From the NCBI GenBank assembly GCA_964592235.1, contig CAZQCF010000013.1:1-64000 (forward strand): 64,000 bases of DNA. Reading direction: 5' to 3'. Of this stretch, positions 1 through 7,612 are shown piece after piece (position 1 is the first letter of the stretch; each line of letters starts with the position of its first letter). This DNA comes from PLA3 sp964592235. Lineage in GTDB: Bacteria; Planctomycetota; Phycisphaerae; UBA1845; UTPLA1. Position numbers and translations under genes: made by a program. Below the pieces are notes generated by a model. It made no database searches. It had not been told where the DNA came from and was given only the letters and a program-made list of their open reading frames with translations.

Positions 1-90
1 GAACTTATAGACGCTCGACTAACTTAATGCCATTCAGCTGCGTCCCCTTTTCTTACCCTGTCAGGCCATACTCATACAAACTTAGGCTTC

Positions 91-726
91 TTGTTCGTTC
101 TGAGTCTTAGCCTATTGTTTACGGGCTGCAGACAGTCATCATCGCACAATGTTACTCAGCCTCAACTGACTACTGAGGGCAAGAACGCAATACAACGAGA
201 TGTGAAGTCACCAAATGATATGCCCGTTTTTTTTGTCTGGTCTGAACCAGGTAATCGAGTAGGAAGAAGAAGTGCATTGGAACTTGCTATTTGGCCAGAT
301 GGATTTGTGCTGAAGCATAACTTGTTTTCTAATCACTTAGTTGGTACTGGCAGAGTAAGCCCCAAAGTGATTGCAAGCATGTTGGACGTATTGAAGTCAT
401 CGGATTTCTTTGGCATTCCACAAGCTCGATGTGGTCCACCTTTTGATGCATCGTATATGATTGTTGCAGCGAGACGTGGAAACGAGTCCAATTATGTAAC
501 ATTCTGGCTGGACGAAATGAAGAACCCAAGCAAAGGACACAGTGTCCGAGGCGATTCAATGGCTTGTTTCAAAGTTTGGGAACAAGTCGAGCAAATCATC
601 CACGAAACCACAATTGAGGATGTCTCACCGGTGGACGGAAGCAAGACTGGGTCCATCCGAGGCTACGATTTGGATAACTTGAACGACACACGCTGGAAAG
701 ACCACAAACTATGGGTTCTTCCATGA
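91..726 (+). CDS. Hypothetical lipoprotein, AT-rich
   Basis: This 211-residue protein is not recognised. The N-terminus is a short hydrophobic run ending in LLFTGC, a lipobox, so lipidation and export at Cys13 (counted from TTG 91) are likely. No ATG is available: the frame is open from an upstream stop at 25-27, and the start is either TTG 91 or CTG 58; the latter gives a more normal signal-peptide length. The rest looks like a soluble domain with no motif I can name. Base composition is clearly more AT-rich than the core genes from 2.2 kb onward. With the transposase relic downstream this suggests horizontally acquired DNA. Coding status rests on length and the lipobox. Confidence 0.5.
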   Translation: MFVLSLSLLFTGCRQSSSHNVTQPQLTTEGKNAIQRDVKSPNDMPVFFVWSEPGNRVGRRSALELAIWPDGFVLKHNLFSNHLVGTGRVSPKVIASMLDVLKSSDFFGIPQARCGPPFDASYMIVAARRGNESNYVTFWLDEMKNPSKGHSVRGDSMACFKVWEQVEQIIHETTIEDVSPVDGSKTGSIRGYDLDNLNDTRWKDHKLWVLP

Positions 727-738
727 TTGACTTGACGC

Positions 739-940
739 GGTGCGCCGGTTTCGCCAGAGCCGGTCCAAGTTGTCGGTAGGTTCCGTTCTCGATTTCGGAG
801 AAGGGCTCGCGGGGCCCCGCGCGGGTCCGCCAGAGCGGGTCCAGAATGTTGAAGTGCCTCCCTATCAGCTTCGGAGGAGGCGCGCGGGTCCGCCAGCGCG
901 GGTCCAAAATGTCGGAGGGCTTCCCTTTCAGCGTCGGAAG
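739..940. repeat. Three degenerate 63-76 bp repeats
   Basis: Three imperfect units begin near 741, 821 and 884. Each has a GGGTCC/GGTCC-flanked CGCCAG core, then an AATGT/AGTTGT tract, then a TCGGAG-type end. The last two units are 63 bp apart and the first is more diverged. Within a unit, GCGGGTCC occurs twice about 13 bp apart. Antisense translation gives a recurrent GPALADPR-like peptide, but no frame looks like a real gene. Origin unknown. Confidence 0.6.
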
Positions 941-1745
941 GAGATTTTGATCGGTGATAATGCGAGCGATTCGGCGCGGCTGCGAGCGAAACCAAGGCGA
1001 TTTGCCTTTTGCGCGCAGAAGTATTCTACCCGATCTGGCTCGGGATCAAATGGACGACCGCTTTCAGTTCAAGTCAACTGCTCGGTCACGCCGCACGGAA
1101 GTAATGGCGAAGCAATCCGCCAAGGAATCGACGGCAGTGGATGTCGCTCGGCTCGAACGAATCGGCGTCTTTCGAGGAGGGATTCGGAGCAGCCGGCCCC
1201 GCGACTTTCACAGGCGAGCCGGTCGAATCGAGTGTGCAGGTTGGCGAACCAGTTGCTGCCCCCGGAACGGTGAGATTCCCCAGCCCCTGGTGCGGCCGAT
1301 GGGTATTGTGGAAGTCAGCGTACTCACGTTTGATATGGTCGAGATGGCCGAGGCCAAAACACAGGAAGTGATTCAGGCACTCCCGCTTGAACGAACCGAT
1401 CCACGACTCGACGAAGGCGTTGGCGTTCGGCGCGAGCAGCGGCGTTCGGATGGGTACGATGCCGGCGCTTCAAAGCAATTTGTCGAACGCAAACGAAAAC
1501 TTCGTGTCTCGGTCGTGAAGGATGAACTCGGCCCCGAGCTGCTGCTCATCCAGCCACATCATCACGTTGCGTCCCTGCTGCTTGACCCAGCATTCGTTCG
1601 GGTGATACGTCGCCGGCGAGACGAACACTTTCCGCGAGCCCAGGTGAATGAACGCCAGGCTGAAGGCAAGGCGTGGCCCGATCGGCGTGAGGATCGACTT
1701 TGTGAAGAAGTCACACTTTTGAAATCCAAGTTTTTTTGAGGCGGC

Positions 1746-1809
1746 GCGCGGCCCCCACGGTGCGCGGCCCCCACGGTGCGCGGCCCCCACGGTGCGCGGC
1801 CCCCACAGT
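1746..1809. repeat. Four tandem 16-bp repeats
   Basis: Unit GCGCGGCCCCCACGGT is repeated at 1746, 1762, 1778 and 1794. The first three copies are identical and the fourth has one change (CAGT for CGGT). Sixteen is not a multiple of three, so coding function is unlikely. Confidence 0.9.
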
Positions 1810-1867
1810 GGGCAACCGAACGGTGCCCAACCGCTCGCGCTCGGGGCTCGGATCGGCCGACGCGAAT

Positions 1868-1927
1868 TGAGGCCCAACGAAGCGTTTTGCAGCTCAACGG
1901 AGCATTTTGAGGCTCCACGGAGCGTGA
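1868..1927. repeat. Three tandem 20-bp repeats
   Basis: Three 20-bp units start at 1868, 1888 and 1908, sharing the pattern TGxxGCxCxACGxAGCxTTT. The last unit runs into the 15-bp flanking repeat. They lie inside the insertion in the transposase relic. Confidence 0.75.
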
Positions 1928-2084
1928 AAAAGTCACACGCCACGAGCGTGTTCATGGGCGATCGGGATACAATCGTTGCCGGAGCCAATAGGCCGACGGT
2001 TCGCCCCGGCCCGAACCGCCGACCCCTGCTTTCGCTCCCAAAAACCCGCCCCGAACAGGCCCTAACTTTTTCCGAAAATACCCC

Positions 2085-2114
2085 TTGCCAACCGCCGGAA
2101 GCGCGCCCATGATA
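2085..2114 (+). promoter_or_regulatory. Possible recA promoter
   Basis: TTGCCA (2085-2090) and ATGATA (2109-2114) are 18 bp apart, about 105 bp upstream of recA. The -10 match is modest. I see no clear LexA-type inverted repeat nearby. Confidence 0.3.
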
Positions 2115-2220
2115 CCTCCGTCGCGCGATGCTTCGGCCATGGATGCAGGGCCGCGCGGCGAATGGACGAATCAGACCCCGCGGCCCGTGCCGCATCGACC
2201 CACGACCGGAGAACCGACCG

Positions 2221-3423
2221 ATGATCCCCTCCACCACCGACGGCAAGCGACAACAGGCCCTGGACCGGGCGCTTCAGCAGATCGAGAAGGCCTACGGCAA
2301 GGGCGCCATCATGCAGATGGACAGCGATTTGAGCGCGGCGCGGGACGGCGTCAGCACCGGGGCGCTGTCGCTGGACCTGTGTCTGGGCGGGTTCGGCCTG
2401 CCGCGCGGGCGGATCGTGGAGATCTTCGGGCCGGAGTCCAGCGGCAAGACGACGCTGGCGCTAAATGTCATCGCTTCGGCACAGCGGGCCGGCGGCGTGG
2501 CGGCCTGCGTCGATGCCGAGCACGCGCTGGATCCGTCGTGGATGAAGCGCTGCGGCGTCAACCCGGAGACGCTGCTGGTGAGCCAGCCCGATAGCGGCGA
2601 GCAGGCCCTGGAGATCACCGACATGCTGGTGCGGTCCAACGCGGTCGACGTGATCGTCGTGGATTCGGTGGCGGCGCTGATCCCCAAGAGCGAACTGGAA
2701 GGCGAGATGGGGCAGTCCAGCGTCGGCGTGCAGGCCCGGCTGATGAGCCAGGCGATGCGGAAGCTGACCGGGGCCATCGCCAAGAGCCGGGCGATCGTAA
2801 TCTTCATCAATCAGATACGCGAGAAGATCGGCGTCATGTTCGGCAACCCGGAGACGACGCCGGGCGGGCGGGCGCTGAAGTTTTATTCGTCCATTCGAAT
2901 CGACATTCGTCGCATTGCGTCCATCAAGGAGGGCGACAAAGTCACCGGCAACCAGGTCAAGGCCCGCGTCGTGAAGAACAAGGTCGCCCCGCCCTTCCGC
3001 GAGACGACGTTCGACATCATGTTCGACAGCGGCATCAGTCGCTCGTCCGACCTGATCGACCTCGGCACGAAGCTCAACATCGTCGAGAAGCAGGGTGCGT
3101 GGCTGCGGTACGGCGACGTCCAGCTCGGCCAGGGCCGCGAGAACGCCAAGGTTTTCCTCGATGACAACAAGGAGCTGTTCGAGGAGATTCGCAAGAAGAT
3201 CCTCGAGGCCAGCGGTGTGCTGGCGGCGGGCAAGTCGGCCGGCAAGGACGCAGCGGAGAAGGCGAGCGCCTCGGAGAAGGCCGCCGCCCGGGACAAGGCC
3301 GACGACGACTCGGCGGAAAAGGCCAAGGCCGCGCCGGTGAGCAAGTCGGCCCCGCTGGTGAAGGGTCGGCCGGCGGCTGCGGCGGGCAGCGCGGCGGCAC
3401 GCAAGCCGGCGACGGCGCGATAA
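2221..3423 (+). CDS. recA: Recombinase RecA
   Basis: RecA forms ATP-dependent filaments on single-stranded DNA for homologous recombination and SOS signalling. This 400-residue protein has Walker A GPESSGKT at 70-77, the DAEHALDP and VVDSVAALIPKSELEGEMG core, and the L2-region NQIREKIGVMFGNPETTPGG. I place the start at ATG 2221, preceded by GGAG in ccggagaaccgaccg, because the protein then begins a few residues before the conserved QALDRALQQIEKAYGKG. From about residue 330 it carries a low-complexity Lys/Ala/Ser/Asp tail of roughly 60 residues; E. coli RecA has 353 residues in all. The gene is solitary, with the transposase relic upstream. Confidence 0.97.
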   Translation: MIPSTTDGKRQQALDRALQQIEKAYGKGAIMQMDSDLSAARDGVSTGALSLDLCLGGFGLPRGRIVEIFGPESSGKTTLALNVIASAQRAGGVAACVDAEHALDPSWMKRCGVNPETLLVSQPDSGEQALEITDMLVRSNAVDVIVVDSVAALIPKSELEGEMGQSSVGVQARLMSQAMRKLTGAIAKSRAIVIFINQIREKIGVMFGNPETTPGGRALKFYSSIRIDIRRIASIKEGDKVTGNQVKARVVKNKVAPPFRETTFDIMFDSGISRSSDLIDLGTKLNIVEKQGAWLRYGDVQLGQGRENAKVFLDDNKELFEEIRKKILEASGVLAAGKSAGKDAAEKASASEKAAARDKADDDSAEKAKAAPVSKSAPLVKGRPAAAAGSAAARKPATAR

Positions 3424-3440
3424 GCGGATCGGCCCGCTTA
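3421..3440 (+). terminator. Weak hairpin at the recA stop codon
   Basis: TAAGCGG and CCGCTTA form a perfect 7-bp stem around ATCGGC and include the recA TAA. It is followed by AAATTTC with no real T-run, so termination is uncertain. Confidence 0.3.
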
Positions 3441-3449
3441 AATTTCGCC

Positions 3450-3455
3450 TACAAT
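3450..3455 (+). promoter_or_regulatory. -10-like hexamer abutting a start codon
   Basis: TACAAT ends six bases before ATG 3462 and there is no Shine-Dalgarno sequence. If it is a true -10 the transcript would start at or near the A of the ATG and be leaderless. No convincing -35 is seen. Confidence 0.4.
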
Positions 3456-3461
3456 GGCCGC

Positions 3462-4880
3462 ATGGCTACACAATCTTTGATTCGCCCGTTTGGGTTCCGA
3501 TCGCTGTTGGCTTGCGCGATGGTCGCGGCGGCTTGCGCCCCGGCGCTTCGCGCGGACGACTCCGCGACGAAGGCGGCCAATCGCGACGGAGTCGAAGTCA
3601 CCGGCAAGCTGGAGTCGATCGACGGCGCACGCGTGCTGACCGTCTGGGGCAAGCCGCACGAGCGCGGCTTCGCGCACGGCTATCTGCTCGCGCCCGACAT
3701 CGTCGCCCTATTGGACGGTTATCTGCGCGAGACGGTGACCGACCCGGCGGAGTTTGAGCAGCGCGCGCAGGCGTTCCTGCGGATGATGAGCCTTCTGCCG
3801 CGGTATCAGGACGAAGTTCGCGGGATGCTGGAGGGCATCCAGAAGCGCCTGGGGGACGCGGCCCGCATTTCGTCCCTCGATCGCGCGATCACCTACGACG
3901 ACTTATTCACCGTCGCGTGCATTCCCGAACTGTCCCGGCTCGCGTGCTCTTCGTTCGCCGCGTGGGGCAGCCTCACGGGCAACGGCGGCACGATCTGCGG
4001 GCGGAATCTCGACTGGCACAGCATCAAGGCGCTGCACGGCACCGAACTCATCATCGCGCACCTGCCGGACGATTCCACGCGCTCGCGCGGCTGGGTCTCG
4101 GTGACGTGGCCGGGCTTTGCCGGGGCGATCACGGCGATGAACGACGACGGCGTCTGCGGCAGCCTGCACGATGTGCCGGCGCTGCGGCCGACCATGCCCT
4201 TCGGCTTCACGCCGCGGGCGATGGCACTGCGCGAGGCGCTGGAGGCGGCGGGCGGAGACACGGCGGTTGAGAAGTTTACAGCCATCTTTAAGAAGCGCAT
4301 CGTCCTGGTCGGGAACAACATCCCCGTGGCCTGGCCATACAAGCCCGACAGCGGCAAGCCCTTTGCCGTGATCGAGTACGACGGCAATCTCGCGATGGAC
4401 CGCGGCGTCACCGTCCGGCAGGATGAGTATCCACCGGCCGACGGCGAGGCGAACCGCCTCACCATGAAGCGCCATTCGCGCAAGGTTCTGATCGACCCGC
4501 CGCCTCCGTACTCCGACAAACCGGCGCAACGAACGGAGACGTATTCGAAGCAGGAGTTCCTCATCTGCACCAACCACTATTGCCTGCGGGCCGCGCCGCA
4601 AACCTGTGATCGGTATGAGAAGCTCCAGGATCAGCTGGTCACCTGTTCCCAGCGGGGCATCCCGGTGGACTCGTCGCGCGCGTGGGAGTTGCTTCGCAGC
4701 GTCGCCTGCGACGGGTCGCGCCTGGAGACGCATCACAGCGTCGTCTTCGAGCCGAACCGCCGCCGCTTGCACGTCGCCTTCGCGAAAGACGGCAAGCCCG
4801 CCCCGGACTGCAAGCCCGTTTCGTTCGATGTGGCCGCGCTGACCGCCCGCGGACTGGCCAAGCCCGCCGCTTCCCCCTAA
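3462..4880 (+). CDS. Secreted C45-type autoproteolytic hydrolase/acyltransferase
   Basis: This 472-residue protein resembles the C45 (acyl-CoA:6-aminopenicillanate acyltransferase / phospholipase B-like) group of N-terminal nucleophile hydrolases. Such enzymes cleave themselves so that a Cys becomes the N-terminal nucleophile. An N-terminal signal sequence (residues about 1-31, cleaved near ALRA-DD) predicts export. The likely nucleophile is Cys162 in RLACSSFAAWG, followed by the hallmark GRNLDW at 180-185. A GKPHERGFAHGYL segment precedes it, as in the family. The start is taken at ATG 3462, where a -10-like TACAAT abuts the codon. The substrate cannot be told; amide bonds of lipids or peptides are typical. 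Confidence 0.75.
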   Translation: MATQSLIRPFGFRSLLACAMVAAACAPALRADDSATKAANRDGVEVTGKLESIDGARVLTVWGKPHERGFAHGYLLAPDIVALLDGYLRETVTDPAEFEQRAQAFLRMMSLLPRYQDEVRGMLEGIQKRLGDAARISSLDRAITYDDLFTVACIPELSRLACSSFAAWGSLTGNGGTICGRNLDWHSIKALHGTELIIAHLPDDSTRSRGWVSVTWPGFAGAITAMNDDGVCGSLHDVPALRPTMPFGFTPRAMALREALEAAGGDTAVEKFTAIFKKRIVLVGNNIPVAWPYKPDSGKPFAVIEYDGNLAMDRGVTVRQDEYPPADGEANRLTMKRHSRKVLIDPPPPYSDKPAQRTETYSKQEFLICTNHYCLRAAPQTCDRYEKLQDQLVTCSQRGIPVDSSRAWELLRSVACDGSRLETHHSVVFEPNRRRLHVAFAKDGKPAPDCKPVSFDVAALTARGLAKPAASP

Positions 4881-4889
4881 CTTGCCCGA

Positions 4890-5795
4890 ATGCTTCGACA
4901 CCGGTTGTTCTTTGGTGCCCTGCTCATCGCGGCCCTGGTCGGCCTCTTCATCGCCGACGCCCGATTGAGCGCGTCGGCCGCCCTGCCGCGCGCCGACGGC
5001 CTGATCGTCACGCTCATCGTCGCCGCGATCGTGATCGTCGGCGGCATCGAACTGACCGCGCTGCTCCGCGGCGCCGGCCTGGATCCCCGTCGAACGTGGC
5101 CGATTGCCATGTGTGTGGCACTCGCGCTCGCGCCGCTCGCCTCGCACAACCGCTGGCTGAACCTGGAAAGCCCACCCGCGACCATCGATTATCAACTCAC
5201 GGTCGGACTGCTTGTGGCGGCCTTTGCCGGCGCGTTCCTCTTCATCGGCCACCGCCGCCGCACCGAGCGAGCCGCGGCCGATCTCGCCGCGACGATGTTC
5301 GTCGTGTTGTACCTCGGTCTCTTCCCTGCATTCCTTGTGCGGCTGCGCGTTGAGTCGCCTGACAATTCGGTCTGGCCGCTCGTCTTCTTCGTTGCGACGG
5401 CCAAGGCCTGCGACATCGGCGCGTACTTCACCGGACTGGCGATCGGACGCACGAAGCTCATCCCCTGGCTTAGCCCGAAGAAGACCTACGAAGGTTTGAT
5501 CGGCGGCATTGGGTTCTCGATCGGCATGGCGTTTCTGATCGCCCATTTCGTGCGCGAATCGCTCGGGCCGTTTGTCGTGGCTGACGATGGCTCCCTCCAG
5601 ACCGGTCCGATCATCGCGTTCGGCGCGATCATGGCCCTGCTGGGCCAGGCCGGCGACCTGCTTGAATCGCTCATCAAGCGCGACGCGCAGGCGAAGGATT
5701 CGGCGGCGGCGATTCCCGCGTTCGGCGGCGTGCTGGACCTGATCGATTCGCTGATTCTGTCGGCTCCCGCGGCCTGCTGGATGCTGTTAAGATAA
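4890..5795 (+). CDS. cdsA: Phosphatidate cytidylyltransferase (CDP-DAG synthase)
   Basis: CdsA makes CDP-diacylglycerol from phosphatidate and CTP at the inner membrane, the branch point to all phospholipids. The 301-residue protein is strongly hydrophobic with several membrane segments. It carries the family features near the C-terminus: SPKKTYEG, then QAGDLLESLIKRDAQAKDS and IPAFGGVLDLIDS, the Asp-rich signature that binds metal and CTP. It starts 9 bp after the preceding gene and is followed 26 bp later by phoH, so the three are probably co-transcribed. No clear Shine-Dalgarno sequence precedes ATG 4890, which fits translation coupled to the upstream gene. Confidence 0.92.
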   Translation: MLRHRLFFGALLIAALVGLFIADARLSASAALPRADGLIVTLIVAAIVIVGGIELTALLRGAGLDPRRTWPIAMCVALALAPLASHNRWLNLESPPATIDYQLTVGLLVAAFAGAFLFIGHRRRTERAAADLAATMFVVLYLGLFPAFLVRLRVESPDNSVWPLVFFVATAKACDIGAYFTGLAIGRTKLIPWLSPKKTYEGLIGGIGFSIGMAFLIAHFVRESLGPFVVADDGSLQTGPIIAFGAIMALLGQAGDLLESLIKRDAQAKDSAAAIPAFGGVLDLIDSLILSAPAACWMLLR

Positions 5796-5821
5796 TTCGC
5801 ACAGGAGGAGTCGCCCCCCGC

Positions 5822-6775
5822 GTGGAACTGGTCATCACACTCGATGCCGCCGTCGATCAAAGCGAGCTGTTCGGCCCGGCGGATGCGAATCTCCGTTCGG
5901 TGCGCGATGCGTTCGGTGTGAAGCTCGTCGCGCGCGACAGCGTGCTGAAGATCACCGGCGAGTCCGAGTCCGTCTCGAAGGCCGCGTCGGTGATTGAGGT
6001 CCTGCAATCCCGCCTTCGTCAGCACGGCCACCTCGACAAGGAAACCGCCGCCGATGTCATCGCCGAATTGGCGATCGCTGAAAAGCACCGCGATCGTCCC
6101 CACAGCCTGATGACGCATGCGCGGTTCCTGCGGCCCAAGACGGCCGGGCAGGAGGCGTACATTCGAGCGGTGGAGGAAAACGACCTTTGTCTTTGTGTCG
6201 GCCCCGCCGGCACGGGCAAGACCTACCTCGCCGTCGCCATGGCTTTGGCCCTGCTGAAGGCCAATCGCATCAAGCGGATCGTCCTCGCGCGACCGGCCGT
6301 CGAGGCCGGCGAGAAGCTCGGCTTTCTCCCCGGCGACATGCAGGCGAAGGTGAATCCGTACCTGCGGCCGCTGTTCGACGCCATGCACGACATGATGGAT
6401 TTTGAACAGATCCGCCGGTTCATGGTGAACGACGTGATCGAGGTGATCCCGCTGGCGTTCATGCGCGGGCGGACGCTGAACAACGCGGCGATCATTCTCG
6501 ACGAAGCGCAAAATGCCACGCCGCAGCAGATGCTGATGTTTCTGACGCGCATGGGAAACCACAGCAAGATGATTGTCACGGGCGACGACAGCCAGTCGGA
6601 CCTTGAAGAGGGTTACGACAGCGGGCTGGTGGATGCGATTCGCCGGCTGGAAGGCAAGGAAGGCATCGGCGTGGTTCACCTGACGAACGAAGACATCGTG
6701 CGGCACAAGCTGGTGACGCGCATCGTGCAGGCGTATAACGACCTGCCAACCGGCGCGGCTCGCAAGAGGCGATAG
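5822..6775 (+). CDS. phoH: PhoH-like ATPase
   Basis: PhoH-family ATPases are linked to RNA metabolism and often lie with ybeY, though ybeY is not seen here. The 317-residue protein has an N-terminal KH-like segment (about 1-65) and a P-loop domain with Walker A GPAGTGKT at 127-134 and Walker B IILDEAQN, followed by MFLTRMG and VTGDDSQ. The start is GTG 5822 after a strong AGGAGGAG at 5802-5809. Length and architecture match the family. It converges with infA, with a short intergenic gap and no obvious terminator. Confidence 0.93.
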   Translation: MELVITLDAAVDQSELFGPADANLRSVRDAFGVKLVARDSVLKITGESESVSKAASVIEVLQSRLRQHGHLDKETAADVIAELAIAEKHRDRPHSLMTHARFLRPKTAGQEAYIRAVEENDLCLCVGPAGTGKTYLAVAMALALLKANRIKRIVLARPAVEAGEKLGFLPGDMQAKVNPYLRPLFDAMHDMMDFEQIRRFMVNDVIEVIPLAFMRGRTLNNAAIILDEAQNATPQQMLMFLTRMGNHSKMIVTGDDSQSDLEEGYDSGLVDAIRRLEGKEGIGVVHLTNEDIVRHKLVTRIVQAYNDLPTGAARKRR

Positions 6776-6797
6776 CGTCCAGGAAGCAGGAACGCGC

Positions 6798-7022
6798 TTA
6801 GAGCCGGCGCGTGATGCGGCCGCGAGTGAGATCGTAGGGGCTAAGCTCAAGGCGAACGTTGTCGCCTGGCAGGATTCGAATGAAATTCTTTCGGAGCCGG
6901 CCCGCGATGTGGGTCAACACTGTGTGCTTCTTGCCGCCCAGCTCAAACTCGCAGCGGAACATGGTGTTCGGCAGCGCCTGAACGACCTGGGCCTCGACTT
7001 CGATCACTTCCGACTTGGACAT
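6798..7022 (-). CDS. infA: Translation initiation factor IF-1
   Basis: IF-1 is a small OB-fold protein that binds the ribosomal A site during initiation. The 74 residues from MSKSEVIEVEAQV include the conserved MFRCEFELGGKKHTVLTHIAGRLRKNFIRI core and the LSPYDLTRGRITRRL tail. A longer start at 7037 (MPKEPMSK) is possible. I prefer ATG 7022 because it gives the usual IF-1 length and AAAGGAG lies just upstream, although the spacing is short. It is a single gene, convergent with phoH. Confidence 0.93.
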   Translation of the reverse strand: MSKSEVIEVEAQVVQALPNTMFRCEFELGGKKHTVLTHIAGRLRKNFIRILPGDNVRLELSPYDLTRGRITRRL

Positions 7023-7163
7023 AGGCTCCTTTGGCATCCATAACGAGCGTCGGATCGCCGGTGTGTTCTCGATCCGCAGGAAAAGATGCTAACCGCCCCG
7101 CACAGCGCCGACAAGTCGAACGGCTTTGACAAGCACCGGCGCGGGGACTAGCTTGATGGCGTG

Positions 7164-7192
7164 CGGCGGATGGTCCGCCGGGCGGTTTTTTT
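7164..7192 (+). terminator. Intrinsic terminator ahead of a lipoprotein gene
   Basis: CGGCGGA-TGG-TCCGCCG is a perfect 7-bp stem, followed by GGCGG and seven T (7186-7192). It lies on the plus strand, upstream of the gene at 7210 and downstream of no recognised plus-strand gene. It may end a small RNA from 7040-7190 or attenuate the lipoprotein transcript. Confidence 0.6.
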
Positions 7193-7209
7193 CATGCGAG
7201 GATCCTGAA

Positions 7210-7572
7210 ATGTCGAGTTCACGAATCATCAAGGGATGGATGAAGGGTGCGATGCCGGTGCTGGGGCTCCTCGTGCTCGCCTGCGGTTGCAGCCAGGCGA
7301 TCGTCGGAACCTGGAAAACCGATCCCGAGCCGAAGGACGAAGCGTTCTACATCACCAATGCCCAGTTCAAGGACGACGGCAGCTACACGGCTGTCGCCAA
7401 ACAAGGTGATGAAAACGTGCGTCTCGCCGGGACGTACCAGTTCGATGGCATGAACCTGAAACTCATCACGCCCGGCAAGCCGGAGCGAAAATACGGCGCG
7501 ACCTACATGATGATGGGGCCGACGCTTGAGCTGCGCCAGGACGGCAAGAAGATCACCATGAAGAAGCAGTAA
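7210..7572 (+). CDS. Small lipoprotein, lipocalin-like fragment
   Basis: This 120-residue lipoprotein begins MSSSRIIKGWMKGAMP, has a hydrophobic core and lipobox VLACGC, then QAIVGTWKTDP. The mature part is rich in beta-type segments (FKDDGSYTAVAK, LAGTYQFDGMNLKLIT, LELRQDGKKITM) and resembles small lipocalin-like or META-like extracytoplasmic domains that start with GTW. I chose ATG 7210 because the signal peptide then has normal length; the frame is open further upstream but across the hairpin at 7164. It would sit in the membrane facing the periplasm. Function unknown. Confidence 0.7.
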   Translation: MSSSRIIKGWMKGAMPVLGLLVLACGCSQAIVGTWKTDPEPKDEAFYITNAQFKDDGSYTAVAKQGDENVRLAGTYQFDGMNLKLITPGKPERKYGATYMMMGPTLELRQDGKKITMKKQ

Positions 7573-7612
7573 GGCACGATCGGCCGTACGGCGCGGCCCG
7601 GGTCGACCGGCG

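Larger units (their letters stand above)
1702..1938. repeat. 222-bp in-frame insertion with 15-bp direct repeats
   Basis: A 15-bp sequence encoding CDFFT on the minus strand occurs at 1702-1716 and again at 1924-1938 with one mismatch. The repeat period is 222 bp, a multiple of three, so the transposase reading frame survives across it. The interval is filled with tandem repeats (1746-1809 and 1868-1927). It could be a small mobile cassette with a long target duplication, or an expansion by recombination. Confidence 0.7.
1086..1955 (-). pseudogene. Degraded DDE transposase (integrase-core family)
   Basis: On the minus strand the sequence reads as the C-terminal integrase core of an IS3/IS481-like transposase. 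It shows CDFFTKSILTP (first catalytic Asp), IHLGSRKVFVSP, HPNECWVKQQGRN, ILHDRDTKF (second Asp), then FVESWIGSFKRECLNHF (Glu) and HRPHQGLGN, ending IHCRRFLGGLLRHYFRAA. It is dead for three reasons. An in-frame TGA at 1470-1472 follows FAFDKLL, exactly where the family continues. A 222-bp insertion splits the first motif. The N-terminal helix-turn-helix half is missing upstream of MNTLVACDFF. The frame downstream of the TGA stays open to the natural stop at 1086-1088, so decay looks fairly recent. Confidence 0.85.

Noticed and set aside
740..1273. Open plus-strand frames across the degenerate repeats
   Set aside because: They run over repeats and antisense to the transposase relic and have no family match.
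2128..2220. Longer recA start at 2128
   Set aside because: The added 31 residues are not RecA-like, while ATG 2221 has a GGAG site and gives a normal RecA N-terminus.
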